Part shown: positions 14,279 to 22,217 of the stretch, in pieces
Layout of the letters: each line of letters starts with the position of its first letter
Position numbering within the stretch: the first letter of the stretch is position 1
Made by a program: the position numbers and the translations under genes
The notes under the pieces: model-generated
Seen by the model: only the letters and a program-made list of their open reading frames with translations
The model's database searches: none
Told to the model about the DNA's origin: nothing
NCBI GenBank assembly: GCA_002382755.1
Contig: DFZT01000068.1
Location: forward strand, 1-28,533
From: Firmicutes bacterium UBA4049
Lineage (GTDB): Bacteria > Bacillota > Desulfotomaculia > Desulfotomaculales > Nap2-2B
Length of the DNA: 28,533 bases
Direction: 5' to 3'

Positions 14279-14935
14279 TTAGTCTTCACGCTTTTCGAGA
14301 TACCTTTCCAGCTTCCGTTTTACCCTTTGCAGGGCGTTATCAATTGATTTTACATGTCGATTTAAGTCCTCGGCGATTTCCTGGTAGGACTTGCCTTCCA
14401 GGTAGGACATAAGCACCTTCCATTCCAAAGAGCTCAATATTTCGCCCATTTTTTCCTCTATGTCATAATATTCTTCCCTGCTGATGATCATTTCTTCGGG
14501 GTCCGCTACTTTAGAACTGGAAATAATATCTAATAAAGTGCGGTCAGAATCTTCTTCATAAACAGGCTTATTTAAGGAGACATAGGAATTTAATGGAATA
14601 TGTTTCTGCCTTGTAGCTGTCTTGATGGCAGTAATTATCTGCCTTGTAATGCATAATTCCGCAAAGGCCCGGAAGGACGAGAGCTTGTCCGTTCTAAAAT
14701 CGCGGATAGCTTTATAAAGACCAATCATACCTTCCTGGATAATATCTTCCCTGTCCGCCCCTACTAAAAAATAGGAACGTGCTTTTGCCCTTACAAAGTT
14801 CTTATATTTATTGATTAGAAATTCTAAGGCTTCATTATCGCCTTCCCTGGCAAACTCAACTACTTCTTCATCAATCATTAACTGGTAAGAGGCAGCGATA
14901 TCTCTTTGAATGCTTAGATTCACTATATCCCCCAC
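14279..14935 (-). CDS. sigH: RNA polymerase sigma factor SigH (Spo0H)
   Basis: The alternative sigma factor that starts the sporulation programme in endospore formers. Region 2 is strongly conserved: NFVRAKARSYFLVGADREDI, EGMIGLYKAIRDFRTDKLSSF, then AELCITRQIITAIKTATRQK. Region 4 ends SYQEIAEDLNRHVKSIDNAL. At 214-218 residues it is complete. Two GTG starts compete, 14935 and 14923; the second has GGGGGAT in front. In Firmicutes it usually follows rae1 (as here) and precedes rpmG-secE-nusG, but here the element and trp operon follow. A strong promoter of its own lies upstream. Confidence 0.96.
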   Translation of the reverse strand: MGDIVNLSIQRDIAASYQLMIDEEVVEFAREGDNEALEFLINKYKNFVRAKARSYFLVGADREDIIQEGMIGLYKAIRDFRTDKLSSFRAFAELCITRQIITAIKTATRQKHIPLNSYVSLNKPVYEEDSDRTLLDIISSSKVADPEEMIISREEYYDIEEKMGEILSSLEWKVLMSYLEGKSYQEIAEDLNRHVKSIDNALQRVKRKLERYLEKRED

Positions 14936-14973
14936 TTTTTAATCCTGGCTTAATCGATTAGTTAAGTAATATG

Positions 14974-15005
14974 TAGTTATTGAGTTACCTAGTTATTGAG
15001 TTACC
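14974..15005. repeat. 16-bp perfect tandem duplication in the sigH leader
   Basis: TAGTTATTGAGTTACC occurs twice head to tail, between the sigH promoter and start codon. It adds 16 bases to the untranslated leader. Confidence 0.9.
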
Positions 15006-15032
15006 CTTGGACGGACCGTGCTGACCTAGCCT

Positions 15033-15061
15033 ATTATAACTTAGGGTAAAATCCCCGTCAA
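15033..15061 (-). promoter_or_regulatory. Sigma-A promoter of sigH
   Basis: Minus-strand -35 TTGACG (15056-15061), 17 bases, perfect -10 TATAAT (15033-15038). It starts just after the rae1 stop and would give sigH a leader of about 100 bases, separate from the upstream operon. Confidence 0.82.
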
Positions 15062-15074
15062 GGAAAAATCAAAT

Positions 15075-15590
15075 TTAACTTCTTTTGCGACGCCATTTTT
15101 CTAAAATCGACCGTGTGTTTTCATCTAACTTTTTTTCTAAATAATCATCAACGGGAGTTCCGTTCATACAATAACTTTCGGAATCTTTTTTTACGCGTTC
15201 CACCCAGGAAAGCAGCTCCTTAGGTGTAAGCCGGAATGCCCCCTGTCCAAGGATTATCCGCTGTTCCAGCCAATCTGACGTTGCCACATAAACTGTTCCC
15301 TGTTTTGACAACTTTTTTGAGAGTTTTTCAATCAGATTATCGGCAGTTTCCCCTTCTGCAGTATAAATTACTTTTAAGCCAAAAGTGTTTTCAACTTCAT
15401 GCTGTGAATCTTTTGTGTTAGCCGCGTCAAAAACAATTGTTGTTTCTATGCCCGTTAAAGCGGTATGGTTGGTTAATATATTAATGAGCCTGTATCTTGC
15501 GCTTTCCATACCATTTTTTATTAACTCGTCAGAAGTTTCCGACCAGGTAAAAATAATATTATAACCATCAACGATCAGGCGCTCTCTCAT
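15075..15590 (-). CDS. rae1: YacP-like NYN-domain ribonuclease Rae1
   Basis: Rae1 is a ribosome-associated endoribonuclease in Bacillus that cuts mRNA in the A site. The 171-residue protein has the NYN/PIN fold: LIVDGYNIIFTW at residues 5-16 with the first acidic metal ligand, TTIVFDAANTKD near 50-61, and VYVATSDWLEQRIILGQGA with the last acidic ligand. The start lies inside the end of rlmB (overlap 23 bases), as in many relatives, with AGGAG 11 bases upstream. It continues the cysS-mrnC-rlmB-rae1 operon. Confidence 0.9.
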   Translation of the reverse strand: MRERLIVDGYNIIFTWSETSDELIKNGMESARYRLINILTNHTALTGIETTIVFDAANTKDSQHEVENTFGLKVIYTAEGETADNLIEKLSKKLSKQGTVYVATSDWLEQRIILGQGAFRLTPKELLSWVERVKKDSESYCMNGTPVDDYLEKKLDENTRSILEKWRRKRS

Positions 15591-16338
15591 GAGCAGCTAA
15601 TCTCCTTTGTCTGACTACTTCATAGGCCAGCAGGGCTGCGGCGACTGAAGCATTTAATGAATTTAACCTGCCTGCCATGGGCAAACCTACCAAAATATCA
15701 CAATTTTTTCTAATCAGGGGTCCAAGCCCTTTTCCTTCACTTCCTATAACAAGAGCCACGGGTCCGTCAAGCCGTGAATTCCAGAAAGTTTCTTTTGCTG
15801 ATGGATGCGCTCCTACTATCCAAATATTTTTCTGCTTGAGATATTGTATTGTCTGTGTCATGTTAGTTACCCTGCAAAGAGGCACATATTCAAATGCCCC
15901 CGCCGAAGCTTTAACAGCCGCCGGTGTGAGCGACACGCTGCGACGCGATGTAATTATTATACCGTGAACGCCGGTCGCTTCTGCGGTACGGATAATGGCG
16001 CCAAGATTGCGCGGATCATTAAGTTCCGGCAAAAGAAAAAGAAATGGCTCCGCTCCAGCCGAAAGCAATAACTCATCAATTGAAAGATAACCCCTGGCAG
16101 CGCTTATGGCAATGATACCCTGGTGTACGACACCGGGAAACATTTTATCGAGATATGTTCTTTCGACAAGGATAACAGGTATATTTTTCTCTCTTGCCAG
16201 TATTCTGATTTCCTTTCCGGAACCGGCATCTATCTTTCTTGCCAGCAGAAGCTTATTGATTGGGCGATTAGCCTTTAAGGCCTCTCGCACAGGGTTGCGC
16301 CCGACAATGTAATCTTTATGCGTTCCGTCCGGGTTCAT
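15568..16338 (-). CDS. rlmB: 23S rRNA 2'-O-ribose methyltransferase, TrmH/RlmB family
   Basis: A SPOUT-fold methyltransferase of the RlmB type, which in Escherichia coli modifies G2251 of 23S rRNA. The N-terminal domain (residues 8-75, YIVGRNPVREAL) resembles the L30e-like RNA-binding module. Motif 1 is LNDPRNLGAIIRTAEATG, motif 2 VALVIGSEGKGLGPLIRKNC and motif 3 VGLPMAGRLNSLNASVAAAL, which together form the trefoil knot and SAM site. The 256-residue length is normal. Its ATG directly abuts the mrnC stop. Confidence 0.93.
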   Translation of the reverse strand: MNPDGTHKDYIVGRNPVREALKANRPINKLLLARKIDAGSGKEIRILAREKNIPVILVERTYLDKMFPGVVHQGIIAISAARGYLSIDELLLSAGAEPFLFLLPELNDPRNLGAIIRTAEATGVHGIIITSRRSVSLTPAAVKASAGAFEYVPLCRVTNMTQTIQYLKQKNIWIVGAHPSAKETFWNSRLDGPVALVIGSEGKGLGPLIRKNCDILVGLPMAGRLNSLNASVAAALLAYEVVRQRRLAAHERAPDR

Positions 16339-16767
16339 TTAAGATTCCGCCTGCTTTTGATCAAGGGAAATTTCGCTTGTCTCAATCGCCTCGCGAGCCA
16401 TTGTTAAAACTTCCCGGAGACGGTCATAATTTTGCTTCAAATACAAATAGCCAACAAGCGCCTCCATACCTGTGCTATAGTGGTGATTACCAATATCTTT
16501 CCCTTTTTTCGGATGCCCGCTTTTAGCATTGCGTCCCCTTCTGGCTATCGACGCTTCAGCGTCATTCAGCCGTTCTTCAAGGAAGCGTATGGCAACTGCC
16601 TGCTTTTCGGCTCGTACGTATCCGGTTGCCTTTTTATGCAGTACATTAAGCTTTGTTATGCCCTGCTCAATAAGATACTGGCGGATGTACAAATCATAAA
16701 CAGAGTCGCCCAGATAAGCTAAAACCAAAACCGGAATTTCTTCGGGAGGGCTCTTTTCATTTAGCAA
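16339..16767 (-). CDS. mrnC: Mini-ribonuclease III
   Basis: A compact RNase III lacking the double-stranded RNA-binding domain, which matures 23S rRNA in Bacillus. The 142-residue product has the catalytic-domain signature LAYLGDSVYDLYIRQYL near residues 17-33 and HYSTGMEALVGYLYL near 96-110 with the conserved Glu. TTG at 16765-16767 is preceded by AGGTGAG; ATG at 16758-16760 is not in the same frame. It lies between cysS (25-base gap) and rlmB, its usual place. Confidence 0.93.
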   Translation of the reverse strand: MLNEKSPPEEIPVLVLAYLGDSVYDLYIRQYLIEQGITKLNVLHKKATGYVRAEKQAVAIRFLEERLNDAEASIARRGRNAKSGHPKKGKDIGNHHYSTGMEALVGYLYLKQNYDRLREVLTMAREAIETSEISLDQKQAES

Positions 16768-16792
16768 AAGCTGCTCACCTGCCGGATATTAT

Positions 16793-18259
16793 CTAAGATG
16801 TTACCTTCCATCTGGCCCCGTCCGGGGTATCTTCTATTATTATTCCCATTTCTTTTAGCCCGTTGCGAATCAGGTCAGCTGTCGGCCAGTCTTTTTTTGT
16901 GCGAGCTTCCTGACGAACTTTTACAAGCAGATCAATTAAGGATTGAACAAGACTGTCGTTGGCGTGCGACTTTTCTTCAAGAATTAATTTACCATCCGGG
17001 CCTGTCTTATACAATCCCAGAACGTTGTTAAAGTAGGCATAAAGCTCAATTGCACTGACTAATTCTGCTTTATTAAAAATTGTGTTCCGGTTTAAAAACG
17101 TATTTACTTCTTTAGCAGACTCGAAGAAGATTCCGATTGCCAGCGCAGTGTTAAAGTCATCATCCATTGCCTGGTTGAAACGTTTTTTAAAATCAATTAG
17201 CTTTGTCTGAAAAACCGAATCTTTTTTCTGGAAATCTGAATCTTTTTCTTTAAAATCAGCTGACGACCGTTTCCGAATGGCTTCCTCAAGAAGTTCAATG
17301 CTGTTTTTTAGACGCTCCAAACCCTGTCTTGACGCTTCAATTTTTTCAAAATCAAAGTCTAACGGGCTGCGGTAATGTGTGGAAAGAAGGAAAAAACGGA
17401 CTGCAAGGGGATCAAATTTTTCCAGTATTTCTCTGACCAAAAAAAAGTTGCCCGATGATTTTGACATTTTATCCTGGTTAATGGTAATAAAGCCGTTGTG
17501 AACCCAGTATCGCGCGAAAGGTTTTCCGGCAGCGGCTTCTGCCTGGGCGATTTCATTTTCATGATGGGGGAAAATCAGGTCCATACCGCCTCCGTGAATG
17601 TCAAAACCGGAACCAAGGTATTTGAGTGACATAGCCGAACACTCTATGTGCCAGCCGGGCCGGCCGGCGCCCCAGGGGCTTTCCCAGGAAGGTTCGCCTT
17701 CTTTGGCGGCCTTCCAGAGCGCGAAATCCGCCGGGTTCTTTTTCCGGGGATCCACTTCCACTCTTGCTCCAGCCAAAATTTCATCACTTGATCTGTGAGA
17801 GAGTTTCCCATATTCCGGAAAGGATGAAACATCAAAGTATATATCGCCTTCAACATTATAAGCAAATCTTTTTTCTATCAAAGCGGCGACCATTTCGATA
17901 ATTTCGTTCATATGTTCGGAAACTCTTGGATGGCGGTTTGCCCTGACCACGTTTAAAGCGTCGGCATCCTTGTAATATTCTTCGATATATTTTTGAGAAA
18001 TTCTCGCCGCGTCCAATCCTTCCTCAAGGGATCTTTTAATAATTTTATCGTCTATATCCGTAAAGTTTTGAACGTAGTTTACTTGAAATCCCTTCTGCGT
18101 AAAGTAGCGGCGCATCGTATCAAAGAATACCAAAGGCCGGGCATTTCCCAGATGGATAAAGTTATAGGTTGTAGGGCCGCAGACATAGATGGATACTTTT
18201 CCGTCATCACGGGGGATAAATTTTTCTTTTTGTCTTGTTAAAGTATTATAGATCTCCAA
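16793..18259 (-). CDS. cysS: Cysteinyl-tRNA synthetase
   Basis: A class I synthetase charging tRNA-Cys. It shows the HIGH-like signature in CGPTTYNFIHLGNARP and the KMSKS loop as INQDKMSKSSGNF. Zinc ligands are the early Cys of VCGPT, the Cys of WHIECSAMS, and His/Glu in FPHHENE. I chose TTG at 18257-18259 with AAAGGAG in front (488 residues, normal); the frame continues to 18334 but this part overlaps a leader hairpin. In many Firmicutes cysE lies upstream; here codY does. Confidence 0.96.
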   Translation of the reverse strand: MEIYNTLTRQKEKFIPRDDGKVSIYVCGPTTYNFIHLGNARPLVFFDTMRRYFTQKGFQVNYVQNFTDIDDKIIKRSLEEGLDAARISQKYIEEYYKDADALNVVRANRHPRVSEHMNEIIEMVAALIEKRFAYNVEGDIYFDVSSFPEYGKLSHRSSDEILAGARVEVDPRKKNPADFALWKAAKEGEPSWESPWGAGRPGWHIECSAMSLKYLGSGFDIHGGGMDLIFPHHENEIAQAEAAAGKPFARYWVHNGFITINQDKMSKSSGNFFLVREILEKFDPLAVRFFLLSTHYRSPLDFDFEKIEASRQGLERLKNSIELLEEAIRKRSSADFKEKDSDFQKKDSVFQTKLIDFKKRFNQAMDDDFNTALAIGIFFESAKEVNTFLNRNTIFNKAELVSAIELYAYFNNVLGLYKTGPDGKLILEEKSHANDSLVQSLIDLLVKVRQEARTKKDWPTADLIRNGLKEMGIIIEDTPDGARWKVTS

Positions 18260-18304
18260 AATGTATTTTCTCCTTTTGAACCAGTTGTCTATCAGCGCAT
18301 AAAA

Positions 18305-18351
18305 AAAACCGAAAGTTTCCAATGCAATAGACATGGCAATACTTTGGTTTT
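18305..18351 (-). terminator. Terminator-like hairpin in the cysS leader
   Basis: Minus strand: AAAACCAAAGT pairs with ACTTTCGGTTTT (one bulged C) around a 24-base loop and is followed by further T residues. It is the second such hairpin between codY and cysS and lies about 45 bases before the cysS start, so it could serve as a leader attenuator or as a back-up terminator. Confidence 0.5.
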
Positions 18352-18368
18352 AGTGTAAAAAAGCAATA

Positions 18369-18397
18369 AAACCACGGTTCCGGCGTAACTGTGGTTT
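18369..18397 (-). terminator. Rho-independent terminator after codY
   Basis: AAACCAC with GTGGTTT, extended by GTT with AAC after one mismatch, followed by TTTATTGCTTTTTT on the minus strand. It lies a few bases after the codY stop. Confidence 0.78.
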
Positions 18398-18402
18398 ATT
18401 GA

Positions 18403-19188
18403 TTAATATTGTTTAAGTCTTTCAAGTTCTTCCAATAGCCTGTCATTTAATACTCTGATGTACGTTCCTTTCATACCCAGAGACTTAGATTCGATGACTC
18501 CGGCGCTTTCAAATTTACGCAGAGCGTTTACAATAACCGATCGCGTTATTCCCACGCTATCCGCTATTTTGCTTGCCACCAGCAATCCTTCATCGCCGTT
18601 TAATTCTTCGAAAATGTGGTGTACCGCGTCCAGCTCGGAATAGGACAGCGTGCCGATAGCAATTTGCACCGCAGCTCTCTTGCGGGCTTCTTCTTCCATA
18701 CGTCCCGCCCTGGCGCGTAAAATTTCCATACCGATTACAGTGGCGCCATACTCGGCTAGAATAAGGTCTTCGTCGTTAAACGCTTCCTCAAACTTGGCAA
18801 GCACAAGAGTGCCTAACCGGGAACCTGCTCCAACAATGGGCACAACCGTCATAACTTTATTGTTGTATTTACAATTTGTCTGCTGGCTAAAAACACAGGC
18901 GCCCGCTGTCTGTGAGAAATTTGCATTGGTTTCATCCATGCGCAGCAATGTTTCATTGTATTCCTCCGGGAAACCAACAGGGGATTCAACAAAGTTATCC
19001 ATTATTTCGCAGCTAAAACCTTTCAGGTATGAGTACCCGAGAGGCTTACCGCGGCGGTCAACGATATAAACGCTGCATCCGATATTTTCTCCAAGAATGG
19101 CGGCTATTTCCCTAAAATCGACGGGGTATCCTGCAGATTTTTGCAGCAGCTTGTTTAAAGAACGCGTTTTATCTAGCAGGTTGCGCAT
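18403..19188 (-). CDS. codY: GTP-sensing global transcriptional repressor CodY
   Basis: CodY senses GTP and branched-chain amino acids and represses stationary-phase and nitrogen genes. The GAF ligand domain fills residues 1-155 ([20 protein letters not shown], then [10 protein letters not shown]). The winged helix near residues 200-240 has [20 protein letters not shown] and [20 protein letters not shown], which are diagnostic. It is full length at 261 residues. The ATG is far from the purine-rich GAGAGG, so its ribosome site is weak. It is last of the dprA-topA-xerC-hslV-hslU-codY group, the same order as in Bacillus. Confidence 0.97.
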   Translation of the reverse strand: MRNLLDKTRSLNKLLQKSAGYPVDFREIAAILGENIGCSVYIVDRRGKPLGYSYLKGFSCEIMDNFVESPVGFPEEYNETLLRMDETNANFSQTAGACVFSQQTNCKYNNKVMTVVPIVGAGSRLGTLVLAKFEEAFNDEDLILAEYGATVIGMEILRARAGRMEEEARKRAAVQIAIGTLSYSELDAVHHIFEELNGDEGLLVASKIADSVGITRSVIVNALRKFESAGVIESKSLGMKGTYIRVLNDRLLEELERLKQY

Positions 19189-19263
19189 TTTTTTTAATCA
19201 ATTCCTCTCCAGAATTATTGTTTTTTACCAGGAAAACAGTTTTTTAAAGAGGAATATACTTTG

Positions 19264-20661
19264 CTATAGAATATAACGGCTAAGATCTTCGCTCTTGACT
19301 ATCTCCCCGAGTTTTTGACGGACATAAGTTTCATCTATGGTAATAGTTTGTCCCGTCAATTCACAAGCATCAAAAGAAATATCCTCCAGAAGTTTTTCCA
19401 TAATTGTGTGAAGCCTTCTGGCGCCTATATTCTCTGTTTGCTCGTTAACAGTATAAGCGATTTTTGCAATCTCTGCAAGAGAATTTTTTGAAAATTGTAT
19501 CTCTAATCCCTCTGTGGCCATTAGGCTGGTATACTGTTTAATAAGGGAATTCTCAGGCTCGGTAAGAATTTGCAAAAAGTTCTGCTGGGTTAAGCTGTCG
19601 AGTTCTACCCGAAGCGGAAAACGTCCCTGAAGCTCCGGAATAAGATCAGAAGGTTTTACCCCGTGAAAAGCGCCTGCCGCAATAAAAAGTATGTGATCGG
19701 TCCTGACAGGCCCGTATTTTGTCATTACTGTCGAACCCTCAACAATAGGCAGGATATCCCTTTGAACGCCGCCGCGGGAAACATCGGGCCCATGCCCGCT
19801 GTCGCGGCCCGCAATCTTATCTATCTCATCAAGGAAAACAATCCCGTCTTCTTCAGATCTCTTTATCGCTTCCGAATATACTTCATCCATGTCAATCAGC
19901 TTCTGGGCTTCCTGCTGGGTCAGAATTTTACGGGCTTCCGATACGGTAACTTTTCTTCTGCGTTTCTTTTTGGGCAGAATTCCGCCAAGCATATCCTGAA
20001 TGTTAATACCCATCTCTTCCATTCCGGAACCAGTGAATACTTCAAGCATCGGAGGCGCGGCATCCTCTACCTCTATTTCCAGGTATTCCGTTTCAAGTTC
20101 CCCGAGCGCCAGCCTATTGCGAAGGTTATCCCTTTCCAGCTGGATACGGCGGTTTTTTTGCTCCTGCAATTGATCATCTGTTTCCGTTTGTTTTGTCCCG
20201 CCAAAAATCATTTCCAGCGGATTTCGGATAGTCGATTCCTGTTTGTGCAGCGGCGCAAGAAGTTCAACTATTCTTTCTTCCGCTATTCTTCTTGCCTTTC
20301 CCTCCACCAAAGTAATTTTTTCTTGTTTAACCATTCGAATAGAAGTTTCCAACAGATCTCTGATCATGCCTTCGACGTCTCTGCCTACATAGCCAATCTC
20401 AGTAAATTTGGTCGCCTCAACCTTGACAAAAGGCGCCTTCACAAGCCTGGCAAGCCTGCGCGCAATTTCCGTTTTTCCAACGCCGGTCGGGCCAATCATG
20501 AGAATATTCTTGGGAACTATTTCTTCCCTTAAATCCTCGGGAAGCTTGCTGCGACGATACCGGTTCCGAAGTGCTATCGAGACGGCTTTTTTGGCTTTTT
20601 CCTGCCCGACAATAAACTTATTTAACTCCTTCATAGTATCTCGCGGGGTTAACCCTTCCAT
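19264..20661 (-). CDS. hslU: ATP-dependent protease ATPase subunit HslU (ClpY)
   Basis: The AAA+ unfoldase of the HslUV protease. In the 465-residue protein the Walker A motif GPTGVGKT is at residues 57-64, followed by [20 protein letters not shown] with the GYVG pore loop. Walker B is [13 protein letters not shown]. The I-domain lies between them, and sensor 2 in [14 protein letters not shown]. The C-terminal residues LSRYIL fit the HslV docking tail. The gene follows hslV by 23 bases and precedes codY. Confidence 0.97.
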   Translation of the reverse strand: MEGLTPRDTMKELNKFIVGQEKAKKAVSIALRNRYRRSKLPEDLREEIVPKNILMIGPTGVGKTEIARRLARLVKAPFVKVEATKFTEIGYVGRDVEGMIRDLLETSIRMVKQEKITLVEGKARRIAEERIVELLAPLHKQESTIRNPLEMIFGGTKQTETDDQLQEQKNRRIQLERDNLRNRLALGELETEYLEIEVEDAAPPMLEVFTGSGMEEMGINIQDMLGGILPKKKRRRKVTVSEARKILTQQEAQKLIDMDEVYSEAIKRSEEDGIVFLDEIDKIAGRDSGHGPDVSRGGVQRDILPIVEGSTVMTKYGPVRTDHILFIAAGAFHGVKPSDLIPELQGRFPLRVELDSLTQQNFLQILTEPENSLIKQYTSLMATEGLEIQFSKNSLAEIAKIAYTVNEQTENIGARRLHTIMEKLLEDISFDACELTGQTITIDETYVRQKLGEIVKSEDLSRYIL

Positions 20662-20684
20662 TCGGTCTTTCCTCCCTTTTAGAT

Positions 20685-21266
20685 TTACGATTCTTCCGCT
20701 GTTTCACTACCCTCGCGTGATAGCAAATCCTCCGGTATAAGATCCATAACCATAATCTCTTTGTTAGTGTAAACACAAATATCTGACGCTATTTCCATAG
20801 CCTCGCGGACAATTTCGGAAGCTGTCAGCCGCGTATGTTTTAATAAAGCTCTTGCCGAGGCAAGGGCATAGGGACCGCCCGATCCAATGGCTGCTATACC
20901 GTCGTCGGGTTCAATTACTTCCCCGCCTCCGGACACAATAAATAAATGGTCAAGATCAACAATAATCAAGAGCGCTTCCAGCCGGCGAAGGACCCTGTCA
21001 GTTCGCCAATCTTTAGCCAGTTCAACGGCTGCTCTTTGAATATTTCCGTTATATGACTCCAACTTGGCTTCAAATTTTTCAAAAAGAGCAAAAGCGTCAG
21101 CCACGGACCCCGCAAAACCTGCCAAAACGCGGTTGTTATACAAGCGCCTAATTTTCTTTGCTTTGTGCTTTAAAATAGTATTTTGACCGAAAGTAACCTG
21201 ACCGTCGCCTGCCATGGCTACCCGGCCATTTTTTTTAACAGCTATAATTGTAGTCGAGTGAAACAC
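20685..21266 (-). CDS. hslV: ATP-dependent protease peptidase subunit HslV (ClpQ)
   Basis: A proteasome-like peptidase that forms the inner rings of HslUV. The N-terminus is [20 protein letters not shown] followed by DGQVTFG. The catalytic nucleophile should be the first Thr of TTII after removal of the first four residues, unlike Bacillus ClpQ, which uses Ser. [14 protein letters not shown] and [15 protein letters not shown] are typical, and 193 residues is full length. The start is GTG at 21264-21266 with AAGGATGG in front. Confidence 0.96.
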   Translation of the reverse strand: MFHSTTIIAVKKNGRVAMAGDGQVTFGQNTILKHKAKKIRRLYNNRVLAGFAGSVADAFALFEKFEAKLESYNGNIQRAAVELAKDWRTDRVLRRLEALLIIVDLDHLFIVSGGGEVIEPDDGIAAIGSGGPYALASARALLKHTRLTASEIVREAMEIASDICVYTNKEIMVMDLIPEDLLSREGSETAEES

Positions 21267-21280
21267 TTAAAACCATCCTT

Positions 21281-21310
21281 CTTTTTAATATTAAACTTTT
21301 TAATATTAAA
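21281..21310. repeat. 15-bp tandem duplication between xerC and hslV
   Basis: CTTTTTAATATTAAA is repeated twice head to tail. Each unit contains the palindrome TTTAATATTAAA. It fills most of the 45-base gap. Confidence 0.9.
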
Positions 21311-21311
21311 C

Positions 21312-22217
21312 TTATGCCCGGGGATGAAATTGCCGGTAGACTTTCTTTAATTTCTCCTGTGTAACATGAGTATATACCTGGGTAGTTGACAAACGCTTAT
21401 GGCCCAGCAACTCCTGAACTGCCCTAATATCCGCTCCCTTGTCCAACATGTGGGTGGCATAAGTGTGGCGAATCAGGTGGGGGTTTACATGACGGTTAAG
21501 GCAGCTTTTATAGACCTGTTTATTTAGTATCTTGCGTACTCCTCTGGTTGTCAGCCTCTTTCCTCTTTTGTTTAAGAAAACAGCCTGCTCGGAAGCAAGT
21601 TTACCGGCAAGCCCGGGTCTGACGCTGTCAAGATAATTTTTAATACTGCCAGCTGCGGGAAATCCAATGGGAACAATCCGTTCTTTGCCGCCCTTGCCTG
21701 TAAGTTTTAAATAGCGGGAAGCAAGGTCAAGGTCGCTCAAGTTTAAATTAACCAACTCACTAACCCGCATACCTGAAGCATAAAGAGTTTCCAGCAAGGC
21801 GCGGTCCCTTATATCCAAAGGGTTATTTTTCGACGGGGCTTCAATCAGCGACCTGCATTCATCCTCAAATAAAAAAGAAGGCAGCCGTTTTTCCAGCCGC
21901 AGGTAACTTATCCTGGAAAACGGATTATCTTTGATTACTCCTTCCCTGCTTAAAAATTTAAAAAAAGATCTCCAGGCGGCCAGTTTTCTGTTGATGCTTG
22001 AACGGGCAAGTTTTTCCCTGTGGAGTTTCGATAAATAAGCCCGGATATGCCGGTAATTTATATCTCCTGTTTGCAGCTCGAAATCTTTTTTTCCAAGAAA
22101 ATGTGAAAAAAAGTCAATCCCTTGGAAGATGTCTCGCTGGTAACCTTTCAATGTGTGGAGAGACACGTTTTTTTCTAACTGCAGATAGTCAAGGAAGTTG
22201 TCGACATATGTATACAC
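21312..22217 (-). CDS. xerC: Site-specific tyrosine recombinase XerC
   Basis: XerC resolves chromosome dimers at dif with XerD. The SAM-like N-terminal domain spans residues 1-85 and the catalytic domain follows. The active-site residues are seen in order: Arg in LYASGMRVSEL, Lys in LTGKGGKER, His/Arg in NPHLIRHTYATHML, His in ELLGHKRL, and Tyr in TTQVYTHVT. The 301-residue length is normal. GTG at 22215-22217 shares one base with the topA stop, so translation is coupled. Its place after topA matches housekeeping XerC rather than a phage integrase. Confidence 0.94.
   Translation of the reverse strand: MYTYVDNFLDYLQLEKNVSLHTLKGYQRDIFQGIDFFSHFLGKKDFELQTGDINYRHIRAYLSKLHREKLARSSINRKLAAWRSFFKFLSREGVIKDNPFSRISYLRLEKRLPSFLFEDECRSLIEAPSKNNPLDIRDRALLETLYASGMRVSELVNLNLSDLDLASRYLKLTGKGGKERIVPIGFPAAGSIKNYLDSVRPGLAGKLASEQAVFLNKRGKRLTTRGVRKILNKQVYKSCLNRHVNPHLIRHTYATHMLDKGADIRAVQELLGHKRLSTTQVYTHVTQEKLKKVYRQFHPRA

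Noticed and set aside
18260..18402. T-box riboswitch upstream of cysS
   Set aside because: The conserved T-box sequence and specifier stem are not present, and the space between the codY terminator and cysS is too short.
19663..20532. 289-codon plus-strand open frame opposite hslU
   Set aside because: It lies wholly within hslU, whose AAA+ motifs are clear; the translation looks like no known protein.
21312..22217. XerC as a phage or island integrase
   Set aside because: Its place between topA and hslV and its sequence are those of the housekeeping recombinase; no phage genes or attachment repeats are present.
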